Positions 9,004-16,918 are shown, numbered from the stretch's first letter. The stretch: DNA of 38,117 bases from SAR86 cluster bacterium (GCA_002401885.1 NVUL01000057.1:1-38117); one strand, 5' to 3'. The notes: generated by a model from the letters alone, not told the origin. Program-made: numbers and translations.

Positions 9004-10500
9004 TTATGCAAAGAAGCCATGTAGGTACCAATTCTTTTTTCCGTTTTTCTCACGGTATATCCAGAGTCTACTGCCACTATGTTCTCTAGCAATATAATAA
9101 TCTCGACACACATCGACTCCTGACCACCAATGCGTCTCTATCCGTTCGGGTCCACTTACGATGGCGATAGGCTTGCGATGGAAAAGCCTGCCCTTGTTGA
9201 TGTTGAGTTGCTTAGGTTCCTGCAGTAACCACAGGGGCCTGGGATTTGCAGTGGCTTCTGCAGGCATAATTGTCCTGCCTCCTCGGCTAGGCTTCTCTGA
9301 GTAGTCGAGTTGCAAACTCGCATCTTCTGGACAATGCTGAGCCGCATTACTAACACTCTTTACATGATTTTCGCCGAGTCTTGCCTGTAGCTGTTCCATG
9401 AACTGAATAAGATTGCGGTCACTATAAGATGCCGAACCTGATGCTTCCTCTTTCAGCAAAGAATCGCTCTTAGCAAAGAAAGCGTCGAGTCTTTTAACTT
9501 CGACCTTGATGGCGACTACCGGAGCTGGGATAGATAGCTTATCGAAATGAGTCTCAAGCAATAGCATGAGATGTTGTTGTGAACGACTTGCCACGCGTAG
9601 TCCAATACTAACTTCGGTGCTGTCGCGCTTCTCATGGGATAGGGAAAAAATTAGGCTGCTAGTGCTAAGGTCTCGTCGCCGCAAGAAATCGCAAACCTGT
9701 GCTAATAGCTCATCGGCGATCGGCAATAGCCGGTCGAGGTTCTCAAGTTCATAGGGTAGGTCATAAGATGCAACGAATGTCGGCGGAGGAACATAGTTGT
9801 GCGTCGGTTCAGCTGCCTTCCCTAGTGCCCTGTTTAGTTGATTAACAAAGCTGCTGCCGAAGCGCTTACATAAACCGTCGCTAGGTAAGCGCCAGATGTC
9901 CCTTAAATAGCGAATTCCCATGTTATGAAGACGCCGTCGTTGTTCCTTATTTAGGTCTAGTACATCTGTGGATAGTTGTCCTAAAGCCGAGCGCAAGTTT
10001 TCTTGTCGATGGACTAGTGCGTTATGTCCGGATCTAGCTAACAGTAAACTACCGCTGATAGTGGGGCTGGCTGCATAAGAAAAACTATCTGCTAAATTCC
10101 ACTGCTGTAATTGTTCTACAATGAGTTTCTGCAACTTCTGATGAATAACATCGATGCCGGAAAAATATTTCAAACTACTGCGCACCTCGCAGATTAACGC
10201 CTGAGGATGAAAGCTCACCGTAGAGCTAACACTTTGCATGAGCTCGGCTAATTGATCGAGATACTTCTTTTGTTGTGCTGATTCTTCCTCTTTAAGCTGA
10301 GGAAGATAGAGCGCATACCACAGGCTGTTAGACCTAGTACGCTTTGCGATGGGTTTGATGCTCTCCTTACTCGCAGCAGCGCTGGGGGATTGTTCCCTTG
10401 ATAAGTCTTTAGCTCGTGCAGGCAGTTGGATAATCTGAGCGCCAGATTCAGGCGCTAGTGAGGGCAGAGGGAGCTGTGCCTCACTGTCTGGGTCTTTCAA
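9004..10500 (-). CDS. imuB: Mutasome Y-family-like protein ImuB
   Basis: A catalytically inactive Y-family polymerase relative that bridges DnaE2, ImuA and the beta clamp. The N-terminal finger/palm region starts around SLWYALYLPQL (residues 59-69), where active Y-family enzymes have the first catalytic Asp; here that acidic residue is absent, as expected of ImuB. Later the pattern LWIYREKNGKKNWYLHGFFA forms the characteristic ImuB C-terminus. The length of 498 residues is normal. The start is TTG with GGAG upstream, 18 bases after the imuA stop, so the two genes form one operon. Residues 9-14 (QLPLPS) look like a beta-clamp-binding pentamotif in an unusual N-terminal position. The gene converges on dnaE2 with only 25 bp between stops. 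Confidence 0.93.
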   Translation of the reverse strand: MKDPDSEAQLPLPSLAPESGAQIIQLPARAKDLSREQSPSAAASKESIKPIAKRTRSNSLWYALYLPQLKEEESAQQKKYLDQLAELMQSVSSTVSFHPQALICEVRSSLKYFSGIDVIHQKLQKLIVEQLQQWNLADSFSYAASPTISGSLLLARSGHNALVHRQENLRSALGQLSTDVLDLNKEQRRRLHNMGIRYLRDIWRLPSDGLCKRFGSSFVNQLNRALGKAAEPTHNYVPPPTFVASYDLPYELENLDRLLPIADELLAQVCDFLRRRDLSTSSLIFSLSHEKRDSTEVSIGLRVASRSQQHLMLLLETHFDKLSIPAPVVAIKVEVKRLDAFFAKSDSLLKEEASGSASYSDRNLIQFMEQLQARLGENHVKSVSNAAQHCPEDASLQLDYSEKPSRGGRTIMPAEATANPRPLWLLQEPKQLNINKGRLFHRKPIAIVSGPERIETHWWSGVDVCRDYYIAREHSGSRLWIYREKNGKKNWYLHGFFA

Positions 10501-10518
10501 GGCATTGCTCCAGGCAGG

Positions 10519-11250
10519 TCAGGCTTGTTGGTAGAGGTTAATATTCGCGCTTAGTGAGCGGAAATTCCCTCTAGCCTTAATAACAGTTACTTCAGACTCA
10601 TTAAAACTCACATTCTCGGAGTAAGAATCCTGTATTTTAAGGCGTATAGGAGATGGTGAGTGCTCACTATCATGATGCTTGAATAACACCCCTAGAGTGT
10701 CTCCTGTGTCCGCTGCCAACTGTAGGCGGCGCAATACTTTAGTCGGTAGCCAGTTCTGCCAGGCCAATACTAGGCCGCAGTTTTCGGTCTGCAGAGCCTT
10801 TTCCATACTCCATAAAGCGTCCTTACAAGAGGTGTCTAGTTTGACCACCAGCACCTGGTCGGTGTTAATTCCCGCTTGCACCAAGGCGGGGGCATAAAGC
10901 AAATAAGGGGGCGATATCCACAGGATCCACTTCCCTTGTTCAACGATCGAGCGCATAAGTGGAATCAAAAGTTGTAACTCGCCCATGCCCCAGTGAGGTG
11001 TGATGACCTCCATTAGGCCTTTCTCGGGCCACCCGCGTCCGGGAAGAATTGCATCCAGTTGCGGAAAGCCAGTGCTTCGACCATGCATACCCTGACCGGC
11101 CATGTCGCAGCCGCGCCATAGCTTTGGATTGCCTTGTATTAGCTCATCTATGTCGCTAGAGCCCGCACCATGAAAGGCATCTGCCTGTACTGACTGGTAT
11201 TGGTTCTGATAGGGAAGCTGCGTGTCTGAGTGGTTTTGAATAATAGTCAT
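10519..11250 (-). CDS. imuA: Mutasome RecA-like accessory protein ImuA
   Basis: A RecA/SulA-like accessory protein of the translesion mutasome. It shows the ImuA/SulA-family core: LWRGCDM, then STGFPQLDAILPGRGWPEKG (residues about 59-78), where RecA has the segment leading to its P-loop; MGELQLLIPLM replaces a normal Walker A; and ILWISPPYLLYAPALVQAGI follows. The length of 243 residues is typical. The N-terminal 35 residues are variable and polar. It heads a two-gene operon with imuB and is preceded by its own LexA box. Without a Walker A it is unlikely to be a normal ATPase. Assignment rests on motif order and on the imuB neighbour. Confidence 0.92.
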   Translation of the reverse strand: MTIIQNHSDTQLPYQNQYQSVQADAFHGAGSSDIDELIQGNPKLWRGCDMAGQGMHGRSTGFPQLDAILPGRGWPEKGLMEVITPHWGMGELQLLIPLMRSIVEQGKWILWISPPYLLYAPALVQAGINTDQVLVVKLDTSCKDALWSMEKALQTENCGLVLAWQNWLPTKVLRRLQLAADTGDTLGVLFKHHDSEHSPSPIRLKIQDSYSENVSFNESEVTVIKARGNFRSLSANINLYQQA

Positions 11251-11272
11251 TATCGGCTCAACCTAAATAGTA

Positions 11273-11288
11273 CTGGATGGATATACAG
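11273..11288 (-). promoter_or_regulatory. LexA box of imuAB
   Basis: On the minus strand this reads CTGTATATCCATCCAG, a CTG-N10-CAG LexA operator with a slightly degenerate right half. It lies 23 bases upstream of the imuA start. With the box at 5616 it brackets the mutasome locus, so both arms should respond to the same SOS signal. Confidence 0.85.
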
Positions 11289-11445
11289 TATTATAAGCAG
11301 CAATTTCCTCAGCGCAATAGAAACTTTAAACTTTCGATAATTGAACGGAGGTTCCATCGCTAATCAGTTGTTTTTTCGAGGAAATTAAAGCTTTGGCGAG
11401 AAAAGACGTTAAAGCTCTTGTACGTTGAACGGCATGGAGACGAAT

Positions 11446-11538
11446 ATGAGTAAGAAACCAGATATGGTTATGGTTGTTATCACCCTATTCGTAGTGGGCG
11501 TGTTGGCTAGCGGAGTTGTTCATAGCGCACTGCTCTAG
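11446..11538 (+). CDS. Small single-span membrane peptide (30 residues)
   Basis: A short open frame encoding MSKKPDMVMVV... with a basic, polar head of six residues and one continuous hydrophobic helix (about residues 7-25). It starts at an ATG preceded by GGAG seven bases upstream, a good ribosome-binding site. It ends at TAG, which also opens a 7-bp hairpin (11536-11558). Similar 'MSKKPD/MSKRPD' one-helix proteins occur in other gammaproteobacteria and are unannotated or named only as hypothetical. It is divergent from imuA and convergent on fau. The function is unknown. Confidence rests on the ribosome-binding site and the clean N-in/C-out membrane-peptide design. Confidence 0.65.
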   Translation: MSKKPDMVMVVITLFVVGVLASGVVHSALL

Positions 11539-11649
11539 CGACATCAGAAAAGTCGCTACAAATAGTGGTGTGAGACCAGAGCGAAAACCGATTTTCAGAT
11601 AACGAAAAAAGAAGATAGGCCAAGGATAGGCTGTTATCAGTATTACGCC

Positions 11650-12240
11650 CTACGCAGTATCGGGGCGGTATATTTCTCTCTCGGTGGCAACCGCGTCCAA
11701 TCGGACATCCCAGCTTTCCACCGGAAAAGAATCGATCAATTGGCACTCGTGTGCGAGACCGACAAGCAGCGGGCTGCTGCGGCGATTAAAGATCTTGAAA
11801 CTGAAAGTGCGATCGTAAAAGCCTTTACCCATTCCCAGTCGAAAACAATTCCTACTAAACGCAACCAGCGGCACGAAAACCACATCGAAATTGGTTGGAG
11901 AGATGACCTCGGATGCTGGTGGCTCCGCTATTCCCCATTTATTCGGCACCAATTCGGTATTGGCATCATAAGGGGAGAAAGCAACGAACTCGGGATTATC
12001 TTGCTCAATGATGGGTAGGAAACAGGATTTGCCCTCGCTGAGAGCTAGATCGAGCAGCATGCGTGGGTCGATCTCCCCGTCTGCAACCTGATAGAACGCG
12101 ATACGCTGGGCAACACGGAAGAAGTCCTGATTTCCAAGCAGGTTGAACAAGGCGACAGACGCGGTTTCTTGTTGCTCGGGGCTCAGCTCCTGACGCTTTT
12201 CGCGGAGGGAAGAACGTAGCGTATTACGAGTATCAGACAT
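11650..12240 (-). CDS. fau: 5-formyltetrahydrofolate cyclo-ligase
   Basis: Converts 5-formyl-THF to 5,10-methenyl-THF using ATP, in cytoplasmic one-carbon metabolism. The family signature LGMGKGFYDRTF is at residues 135-146, with the final block DVRLDAVATEREIY near 178-191. Basic residues near the N-terminus (RSSLREKRQ) are typical nucleotide contacts. The length of 196 residues matches E. coli YgfA/Fau. The start ATG lies about 30 bases after the 3' end of 6S RNA on the same strand, the conserved gammaproteobacterial order ssrS-fau. It is therefore likely co-transcribed with 6S RNA, as in E. coli, where 6S is processed from the joint transcript. Confidence 0.96.
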   Translation of the reverse strand: MSDTRNTLRSSLREKRQELSPEQQETASVALFNLLGNQDFFRVAQRIAFYQVADGEIDPRMLLDLALSEGKSCFLPIIEQDNPEFVAFSPYDANTELVPNKWGIAEPPASEVISPTNFDVVFVPLVAFSRNCFRLGMGKGFYDRTFSFKIFNRRSSPLLVGLAHECQLIDSFPVESWDVRLDAVATEREIYRPDTA

Positions 12241-12271
12241 AGAAAGACGATAATGAATTAGGGTTAAAAAC

Positions 12272-12455
12272 TGTCAAGTTCCCCGGAACACCGCTACCAA
12301 ATTTGCCCTGAACCGAAAGGTTCAGGTGGTGGCTCCCGCGATGTATAAGGCTTTCCGACTAGCGGACATGCACAACAACACCTAACGAGTTGCCTCCGGT
12401 GGTAATAATATCGGCTCAAGAACACTTCTGATTGGCAAATGCTCTAGGGAACTAT
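12272..12455 (-). ncRNA. ssrS: 6S RNA
   Basis: A regulatory RNA that mimics an open promoter and sequesters sigma-70 RNA polymerase in stationary phase. Minus-strand sequence shows the conserved blocks: CTTGAGCCGATATT (about 12407-12420), AAGCCTTATA in the 3' half, and the internal hairpin CCTGAACCTTTCGGTTCAGG. The ends pair (AGTTCC with GGAACT) to form the closing stem. A TATACT -10 element at 12463-12468 puts the 5' end near 12455; the 3' end is near 12272-12276. It lies between zapA and fau in the same orientation, the standard gammaproteobacterial location. Exact ends are estimates. Confidence 0.92.
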
Positions 12456-12534
12456 CGCGTTAAGTATATATCGAGGGGGAACAATAAGGAAAGAGGGCGG
12501 AAACCTTGCATCTCGGTCTTGTTGTTGTCATATC

Positions 12535-12610
12535 GCCCGCAGGGGGAGGGCATCCCTATTCACGGCCCTTCGGCCTTGATTGTTCGCTGGAATACCCTCC
12601 CCCTGCGGGC
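12535..12610. repeat. Strong intergenic hairpin between zapA and 6S RNA
   Basis: Two perfect 16-base complementary arms, 12535-12550 (GCCCGCAGGGGGAGGG) and 12595-12610, enclose 44 bases. The loop contains a second small hairpin, GGCCCTTCGGCC. There is no U-tract on either strand, so it is not a simple terminator. It sits 80 bases upstream of the predicted 6S start. A long 6S precursor from a distal promoter, as described for E. coli, would carry it as a leader structure. A separate small RNA or a mobile palindromic unit are the alternatives. Confidence 0.75.
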
Positions 12611-12670
12611 TCGGTGTGGTGATAAATCCACGGTAAGAGTAAAAATATGCAGAGGTTTCTGGAGAGGAGA

Positions 12671-12695
12671 AAGAGAGATGCGAGGCATCTCTCTT
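12671..12695 (-). terminator. Probable terminator of the zapA operon
   Basis: A perfect 11-bp stem with a 3-base loop lies 20 bases past the zapA stop; on the minus strand it is followed by the pyrimidine-rich CTTTCTCCTCTCC. It would separate zapA transcription from 6S RNA. Confidence 0.7.
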
Positions 12696-12714
12696 GAAAG
12701 ATAGGTTGCTTGGA

Positions 12715-13029
12715 CTAAATTTCTAGCTGGCGGTTGTGGGCGATTGCTGAGTCGATCTTGGTTTCTATGCCCTGCACGTGCTGTGCTGTTGCATGGCGAG
12801 TTTCGTTGATGAGCCGATTCTTGCGTAGCATATCGTGGGTAATATTCAGCGCTGCCATTACGGCGATCTTTTCGACACCGTGAATGTTTCCACGACTTTT
12901 AATCTTACGCATGTTCTCGTCTAGGTAACGTGCGGACTTAATCAGAGCTTCCTGGTCGGAGGGTGGGCAATTTACCTGATACTCTTTGTCCAGAATTTTT
13001 ACTTGAACCGATGTACTTTGTTCGCTCAT
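12715..13029 (-). CDS. zapA: Cell division protein ZapA
   Basis: A small FtsZ-binding protein that bundles FtsZ filaments at the division ring. It begins with a beta-strand region (SVQVKILDKEYQVNCPPSDQ), then a compact alpha/beta head with the signature KSARYLDENMRKIK. VEKIAVMAALNITHDML leads into a C-terminal coiled coil. The start is placed at 13029 (MSEQST...), giving 104 residues, close to the 109 of E. coli. An upstream in-frame ATG at 13071 would add 14 residues without a good ribosome-binding site. It follows the ZapB-like gene by 71 bp on the same strand and precedes 6S RNA. Confidence 0.94.
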   Translation of the reverse strand: MSEQSTSVQVKILDKEYQVNCPPSDQEALIKSARYLDENMRKIKSRGNIHGVEKIAVMAALNITHDMLRKNRLINETRHATAQHVQGIETKIDSAIAHNRQLEI

Positions 13030-13100
13030 CACATTACCTAAATAATTGGTCTTTAATTCAAAACGGCGCATGGCTAACGGGCCTATCGATGTAAAACTCC

Positions 13101-13307
13101 CTAGGACTGGTCCATGGCTTTGAGGCGTACGAGTATAGATTCCAGTTTCGACTTGGCATCTTTATTCTTATTCATCAATTGCTTGCGTTCGCTCTGCCAG
13201 GAATTCTCCCCAGCTTTCAAGATTTGATTTTCGCGCTTCATGTCCGCGCAGAGGTCGATAAGGTCATCGACTTTCTCGCTCAATGTTTGGAATCTGTCTT
13301 CACTCAT
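13101..13307 (-). CDS. Small coiled-coil protein, TIGR02449/ZapB-like
   Basis: A 68-residue protein that is almost all heptad-like helix (FQTLSEKVDDLIDLCADMKRENQILK), with a second charged helix rich in Lys. Proteins of this type (TIGR02449 family, often called ZapB-like) sit next to zapA in many gammaproteobacteria. The neighbour and coiled coil suggest a role in Z-ring assembly, but this is inferred from position. It starts the zapA transcription unit and is divergent from pepP. The ygfB gene that lies beside pepP in E. coli is absent here. Confidence 0.85.
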   Translation of the reverse strand: MSEDRFQTLSEKVDDLIDLCADMKRENQILKAGENSWQSERKQLMNKNKDAKSKLESILVRLKAMDQS

Positions 13308-13519
13308 CTTGCAGTTTCTCTTATTCCTAACGGGTGTTAATTCTCAATGCCCGCAACGCGCTATTGGCATTAGTTTAGGATTTACATTAACAATCCCCTA
13401 ACTATAAAGCCGAGTTGGAAGGGGGTCAATAATGGAATTGCAAAAATTGGTACTTGGCTCCCTTAGAAGACAGTTATATGCTTGTGCGCTGAATTCAAAT
13501 ACAGGTATCTGAGGTTGAA

Positions 13520-14842
13520 ATGAGTAGTAAATACCGTGAAATGAAGCTTCGTCGCAAGGAGCTAATGGCACAGATGGAATCGAATAGCATAGCGTTGCTG
13601 GCGTCGGCGCCACCGCATATGCGCAACAACGATGCCGAATACCTGTATCGACAAAATAGCGATTTCTACTATCTGACAGGTTTCCGCGAGGAACACGCAT
13701 TCTTGGCTTTGATACCGGGACGCAAGCAGGGCGAAGCCGTACTGTTCTGTCAGGAGAAGGACAAGCAGAAAGAGCTCTGGACTGGCATTCTCATGGGCCC
13801 CGATGCAGCCTGTGAGGAATTAGGAATCGATGATGCGTTTCCAATTAGTGATATCGATGACATCCTACCCGGGCTGATTGAAGGGCGTGATCGCGTGTAC
13901 TACTCAATGGGCAAAGATGACCAATTCGACAATCAGGTCATGGATTGGGTCAAAGTCATTCGAAACAAGGCAAAGATGGGAGCGCACCCGCCGGGGGAAT
14001 TCCTTGTACTCGACCATTTGCTGCATGAATTACGGCTATTTAAGAGTGCTGGCGAAATTAAACTAATGGAAAAAGCTGCGAAAATTTCGGCAGAGGGCCA
14101 TAAGCGTGCCATGGCTTGTTGCGTGCCTGGGATTAAAGAATATGAGATGGAGGCGGAGCTGCTTTATGCCTTTACCCGCAATGGTAGCCGGGCGCCAGCA
14201 TACAATTCGATAGTTGCGGCGGGAGAGAATGCCTGCATCCTGCACTACAACGCAAACGATTCCGAAGTAAAAGAGGGAGACCTAGTACTTATCGATGCGG
14301 GTTGTGAATACGGATATTACGCCTCTGATATCACGCGTACATTTCCTGCTACGGGAAAATTTTCTCAAGAGCAAAAAGCTATCTATGAAATTGTGTTGGC
14401 TGCACAGGATGCAGCGATCGACATGGTTGCGCCTGGCGTCTCTTGGGACGAGCCGCACAATGCTTCGGTCAAAGTTATAACGCAGGGCCTGGTAAAACTA
14501 GGGCTGTTGAAAGGAAAGGTAAGCCAGCTCATCAAGGCTGAGGCCTATCGCGACTTCTACATGCACCGTGTGGGCCACTGGATTGGTATGGACGTACACG
14601 ACGTTGGAGACTATAAGATAGATGACCACTGGCGACTGCTTGAGCCAGGCATGGTGACGACCATAGAGCCAGGCATCTATATCTCGCCAGAGAATAAGAA
14701 GGTTGAGAAACGCTGGCGTGGAATTGGCATTCGAATTGAAGACGACGTGTTGGTTACCAAGCAGGGGAACAAGATCCTAAGCAAGGGAATTCCAAAGACA
14801 GTAGAAGAGATAGAGTCATTTATGTCGAGCGCAGTTCACTAG
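13520..14842 (+). CDS. pepP: Xaa-Pro aminopeptidase P
   Basis: A cytoplasmic dinuclear-metal peptidase that removes the N-terminal residue before proline. The N-terminal creatinase-like domain (about residues 1-170) carries the aminopeptidase P signature YLYRQNSDFYYLTGF. The C-terminal pita-bread domain keeps all five metal ligands: D259, D270, H353, E383 and E407, in the motifs LIDAGCEYG, HRVGHWIGMDVHD, TIEPGIY and RIEDDVLV. Its length of 440 matches E. coli PepP (441). GAGG precedes the ATG by six bases. The stop codon overlaps the first base pairs of the large inverted repeat that separates it from ubiH. The pepP-ubiH order is conserved in gammaproteobacteria. Confidence 0.96.
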   Translation: MSSKYREMKLRRKELMAQMESNSIALLASAPPHMRNNDAEYLYRQNSDFYYLTGFREEHAFLALIPGRKQGEAVLFCQEKDKQKELWTGILMGPDAACEELGIDDAFPISDIDDILPGLIEGRDRVYYSMGKDDQFDNQVMDWVKVIRNKAKMGAHPPGEFLVLDHLLHELRLFKSAGEIKLMEKAAKISAEGHKRAMACCVPGIKEYEMEAELLYAFTRNGSRAPAYNSIVAAGENACILHYNANDSEVKEGDLVLIDAGCEYGYYASDITRTFPATGKFSQEQKAIYEIVLAAQDAAIDMVAPGVSWDEPHNASVKVITQGLVKLGLLKGKVSQLIKAEAYRDFYMHRVGHWIGMDVHDVGDYKIDDHWRLLEPGMVTTIEPGIYISPENKKVEKRWRGIGIRIEDDVLVTKQGNKILSKGIPKTVEEIESFMSSAVH

Positions 14843-15012
14843 TACTCCATCCACCACTAATTGGCAGGATAGCGCCCTGCGGGTGAGCGTGTCCGCGCCC
14901 ACGGACGGCGTTACGCTTTTTGCCAAGGGAACAACCCTTGCCGGCGAGACGTGCCTTGCCATGAACACGGACAAACTCACCGAACCCGCCAATTAGTGGT
15001 GGATGGAGTACT
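14841..15012. repeat. 172-bp inverted-repeat element filling the pepP-ubiH gap
   Basis: Perfect 25-base arms at 14841-14865 and 14988-15012 enclose 122 bases. The left arm begins within the pepP stop codon and the right arm ends six bases before the ubiH ATG. The interior contains two smaller hairpins, GTCCG...CGGAC (about 14888-14905) and CAAGGG...CCCTTG (about 14924-14940), and imperfect further pairing. There is no open frame and no clear target-site duplication. The right arm contains GGAG (15005-15008), the only plausible ribosome-binding site for ubiH. Confidence 0.9.
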
Positions 15013-15018
15013 AACTAG

Positions 15019-16254
15019 ATGCAAATATCGAAACCAGACAAATTCTATGATCTTGTCGTAGTGGGTGGCGGTATGGTGGGCGCAAGTTTTTGCTGCGCAC
15101 TAGAAGAGGCGCTGAGTGAGAATTCTCTCTCGATTCTAGTTATAGAAGCAATCCCGCCAAACGCTAACTCGGTGAAGCAATCCAGTTTCGATGCGAGATC
15201 TACGGCTCTCTCGTTCGGTGCGCGAAAATTCTTCGAAGGCGTCGATTTATGGCAAGCTCTAGGCGAGGCTGTTTCTGCTATCCATGAGATTCAGGTTTCC
15301 GATCGCGGTCGTCTCGGCTCGGTTGAAATAAACAGAGATGAGCAGAGCGTAGAAGCCCTTGGCTATGTAGTTGAGAATAAACGGCTGGGGCAGGTTCTGA
15401 ATTCAAGATTGAATGAATCGAAAAAGATAAATCTGCTGTGCCCCGCACTAGTGTCCTCCGTGGAGGCAACTGAGAAAGGTATGAAGATTGGCCTGAATCA
15501 CGGCGATACCGAAACAAGCGTAGATGCCTCTCTGGTCGTGTTGGCAGACGGAGGCAAGTCTCCTGTATGTAAACAGCTAGGCATCGCACAATCGATCGAG
15601 CGCTATGACCAACATGCACTCATAGCAAATATTGTTCTCGAGAAGCCACACCGGCACATCGCGTACGAAAGATTTACCGACACCGGTCCGCTTGCCGTTT
15701 TGCCGCTGCAATCGATAGATGGTAAGAATAGAGGGTCTCTCGTGTGGACATTGTCTGCTGAGCAGGCGGCCGAGTACAGAGAACTGAACGAAGAGGAACT
15801 GTTACCTTTACTGCAAGAACGGTTCGGCTATAAGCTCGGGGAAATTCTTGAGATCGGCGAGACGTTTGTGTATCCATTAAGCCTCTCTATTGCGAAGGAG
15901 CAGGTGCGACCGGGCTTGGCTTTATTGGGTAATGTTGCCCATACACTCCATCCGGTCGCTGGCCAGGGATTGAACCTGGCTCTAAGAGATGCGCGGGCCT
16001 TGGTCGATGTACTGGTCAGTGCGAAGGAGCGGGGTCTAGGCCTAGGCGAGATGAATGTACTGCTGGAATATGTTGCGCGCCAGGAAGTAGACCAGGCAAC
16101 AACCACTCAATTCACTCACAATATCACTAAGCTGTTCTCCAGTAACAATGAGGCGAAAGTGTGGCTGCGAAAGTTTGGTTTAGTTGCCATCGAGTTAATG
16201 CCAACGTTGCGTCGAGGACTAGCTGAACGGTTGATGGGTCTGAGTAAGAGCTGA
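15019..16254 (+). CDS. ubiH: 2-octaprenyl-6-methoxyphenol hydroxylase UbiH
   Basis: A flavin-dependent mono-oxygenase that hydroxylates the ubiquinone ring, working in the Ubi complex. The N-terminal FAD Rossmann motif GGGMVG is at residues 16-21. FDARSTALS (about 57-65) and FTDTGPLAVLPL (about 218-229) are family motifs. The second FAD motif reads GNVAHTLHPVAGQGLNLALRD; an Asn where most relatives have Asp is characteristic of UbiH. The length of 411 residues is slightly longer than E. coli (392). The ATG is just past the inverted repeat, and the only ribosome-binding candidate lies inside the right arm. It is downstream of pepP. Confidence 0.94.
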   Translation: MQISKPDKFYDLVVVGGGMVGASFCCALEEALSENSLSILVIEAIPPNANSVKQSSFDARSTALSFGARKFFEGVDLWQALGEAVSAIHEIQVSDRGRLGSVEINRDEQSVEALGYVVENKRLGQVLNSRLNESKKINLLCPALVSSVEATEKGMKIGLNHGDTETSVDASLVVLADGGKSPVCKQLGIAQSIERYDQHALIANIVLEKPHRHIAYERFTDTGPLAVLPLQSIDGKNRGSLVWTLSAEQAAEYRELNEEELLPLLQERFGYKLGEILEIGETFVYPLSLSIAKEQVRPGLALLGNVAHTLHPVAGQGLNLALRDARALVDVLVSAKERGLGLGEMNVLLEYVARQEVDQATTTQFTHNITKLFSSNNEAKVWLRKFGLVAIELMPTLRRGLAERLMGLSKS

Positions 16255-16294
16255 CAAAAAATAGTCCATCCGTGGACAGGAGAGGTAAGGTCAG

Positions 16295-16918
16295 TTACCG
16301 GGAACTTGGGTCCATCAGAAATACTATGCGATGGCGTACGTCGTAGGTTTCAATAGCTTGTCCATTATTCATCGCAGGTGAATATTTCCACCTACTGATC
16401 GACTGCAGGGCGGCTCTGTCGAAAATTCCTTCGGGCGCCGCGTTTATAACTACTGGGTCGATGACGCTGCCGAACCTATCCACAGTGAATGAGAGCTCCA
16501 CGAATCCTTCTATCCCTCGTTGCAACGCTCGACTGGGGTAGTTTGGTGTTGTGCGTATCAGTGGGATCATGATGTTGTTCGACATCGGTACGACGCTCTG
16601 AGGCGTTGTGTCTACAGGAAGCCTTTCTTGAGAAATGCGGATCACAGGTCCGTCAGAAAACTCCTTACTCCTGCTCGGTTCGCTCACGATCGGAACATCT
16701 TCAGCGATGATTGGTTCTGGTCGCGCTTCCTCGAGAAAAAGTACGTCTTTGAATACTGGAACCGTGGGATCAAGCATGCGGATTACATTAATAGTCTGCG
16801 GCCGATCTGATTCGGTCTCAATTAGATACTGCATAAAATAAAATAATAGAAAAGTAATCAGGCCGGCCAAGAGTATTGAGATATTGAATTTAATGAAATT
16901 TCGGACAATAGCTGGCAT
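16295..16918 (-). CDS. TonB-like energy transducer protein
   Basis: A 207-residue inner-membrane protein with one N-terminal transmembrane helix (about residues 8-32), a Pro/Glu-rich periplasmic linker, and a C-terminal TonB domain (about 120-205) with NYPSRALQRGIEGFVELSFTVD and the SISRWKYSPA motif. The family transmits proton-motive force from ExbBD to outer-membrane receptors. No exbB, exbD or receptor gene is nearby. Instead it lies 60 bp after an M56 peptidase, a pairing often seen as a fusion (M56-TonB) in other bacteria, so it may be the output of that sensor rather than a classic TonB. AAGGAGA precedes the start. Confidence 0.88.
   Translation of the reverse strand: MPAIVRNFIKFNISILLAGLITFLLFYFMQYLIETESDRPQTINVIRMLDPTVPVFKDVLFLEEARPEPIIAEDVPIVSEPSRSKEFSDGPVIRISQERLPVDTTPQSVVPMSNNIMIPLIRTTPNYPSRALQRGIEGFVELSFTVDRFGSVIDPVVINAAPEGIFDRAALQSISRWKYSPAMNNGQAIETYDVRHRIVFLMDPSSR

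Noticed and set aside
12432..12704. Open frame of 90 codons on the plus strand
   Set aside because: It overlaps 6S RNA and the strong hairpin on the opposite strand, and has no ribosome-binding site.
14841..15012. Integron attC site
   Set aside because: The arms are perfect and lack the R'/R'' core sites of attC; no integrase or gene cassette is present.
14841..15012. Simple rho-independent terminator
   Set aside because: The loop is 122 bases long and no U-tract follows on either strand.
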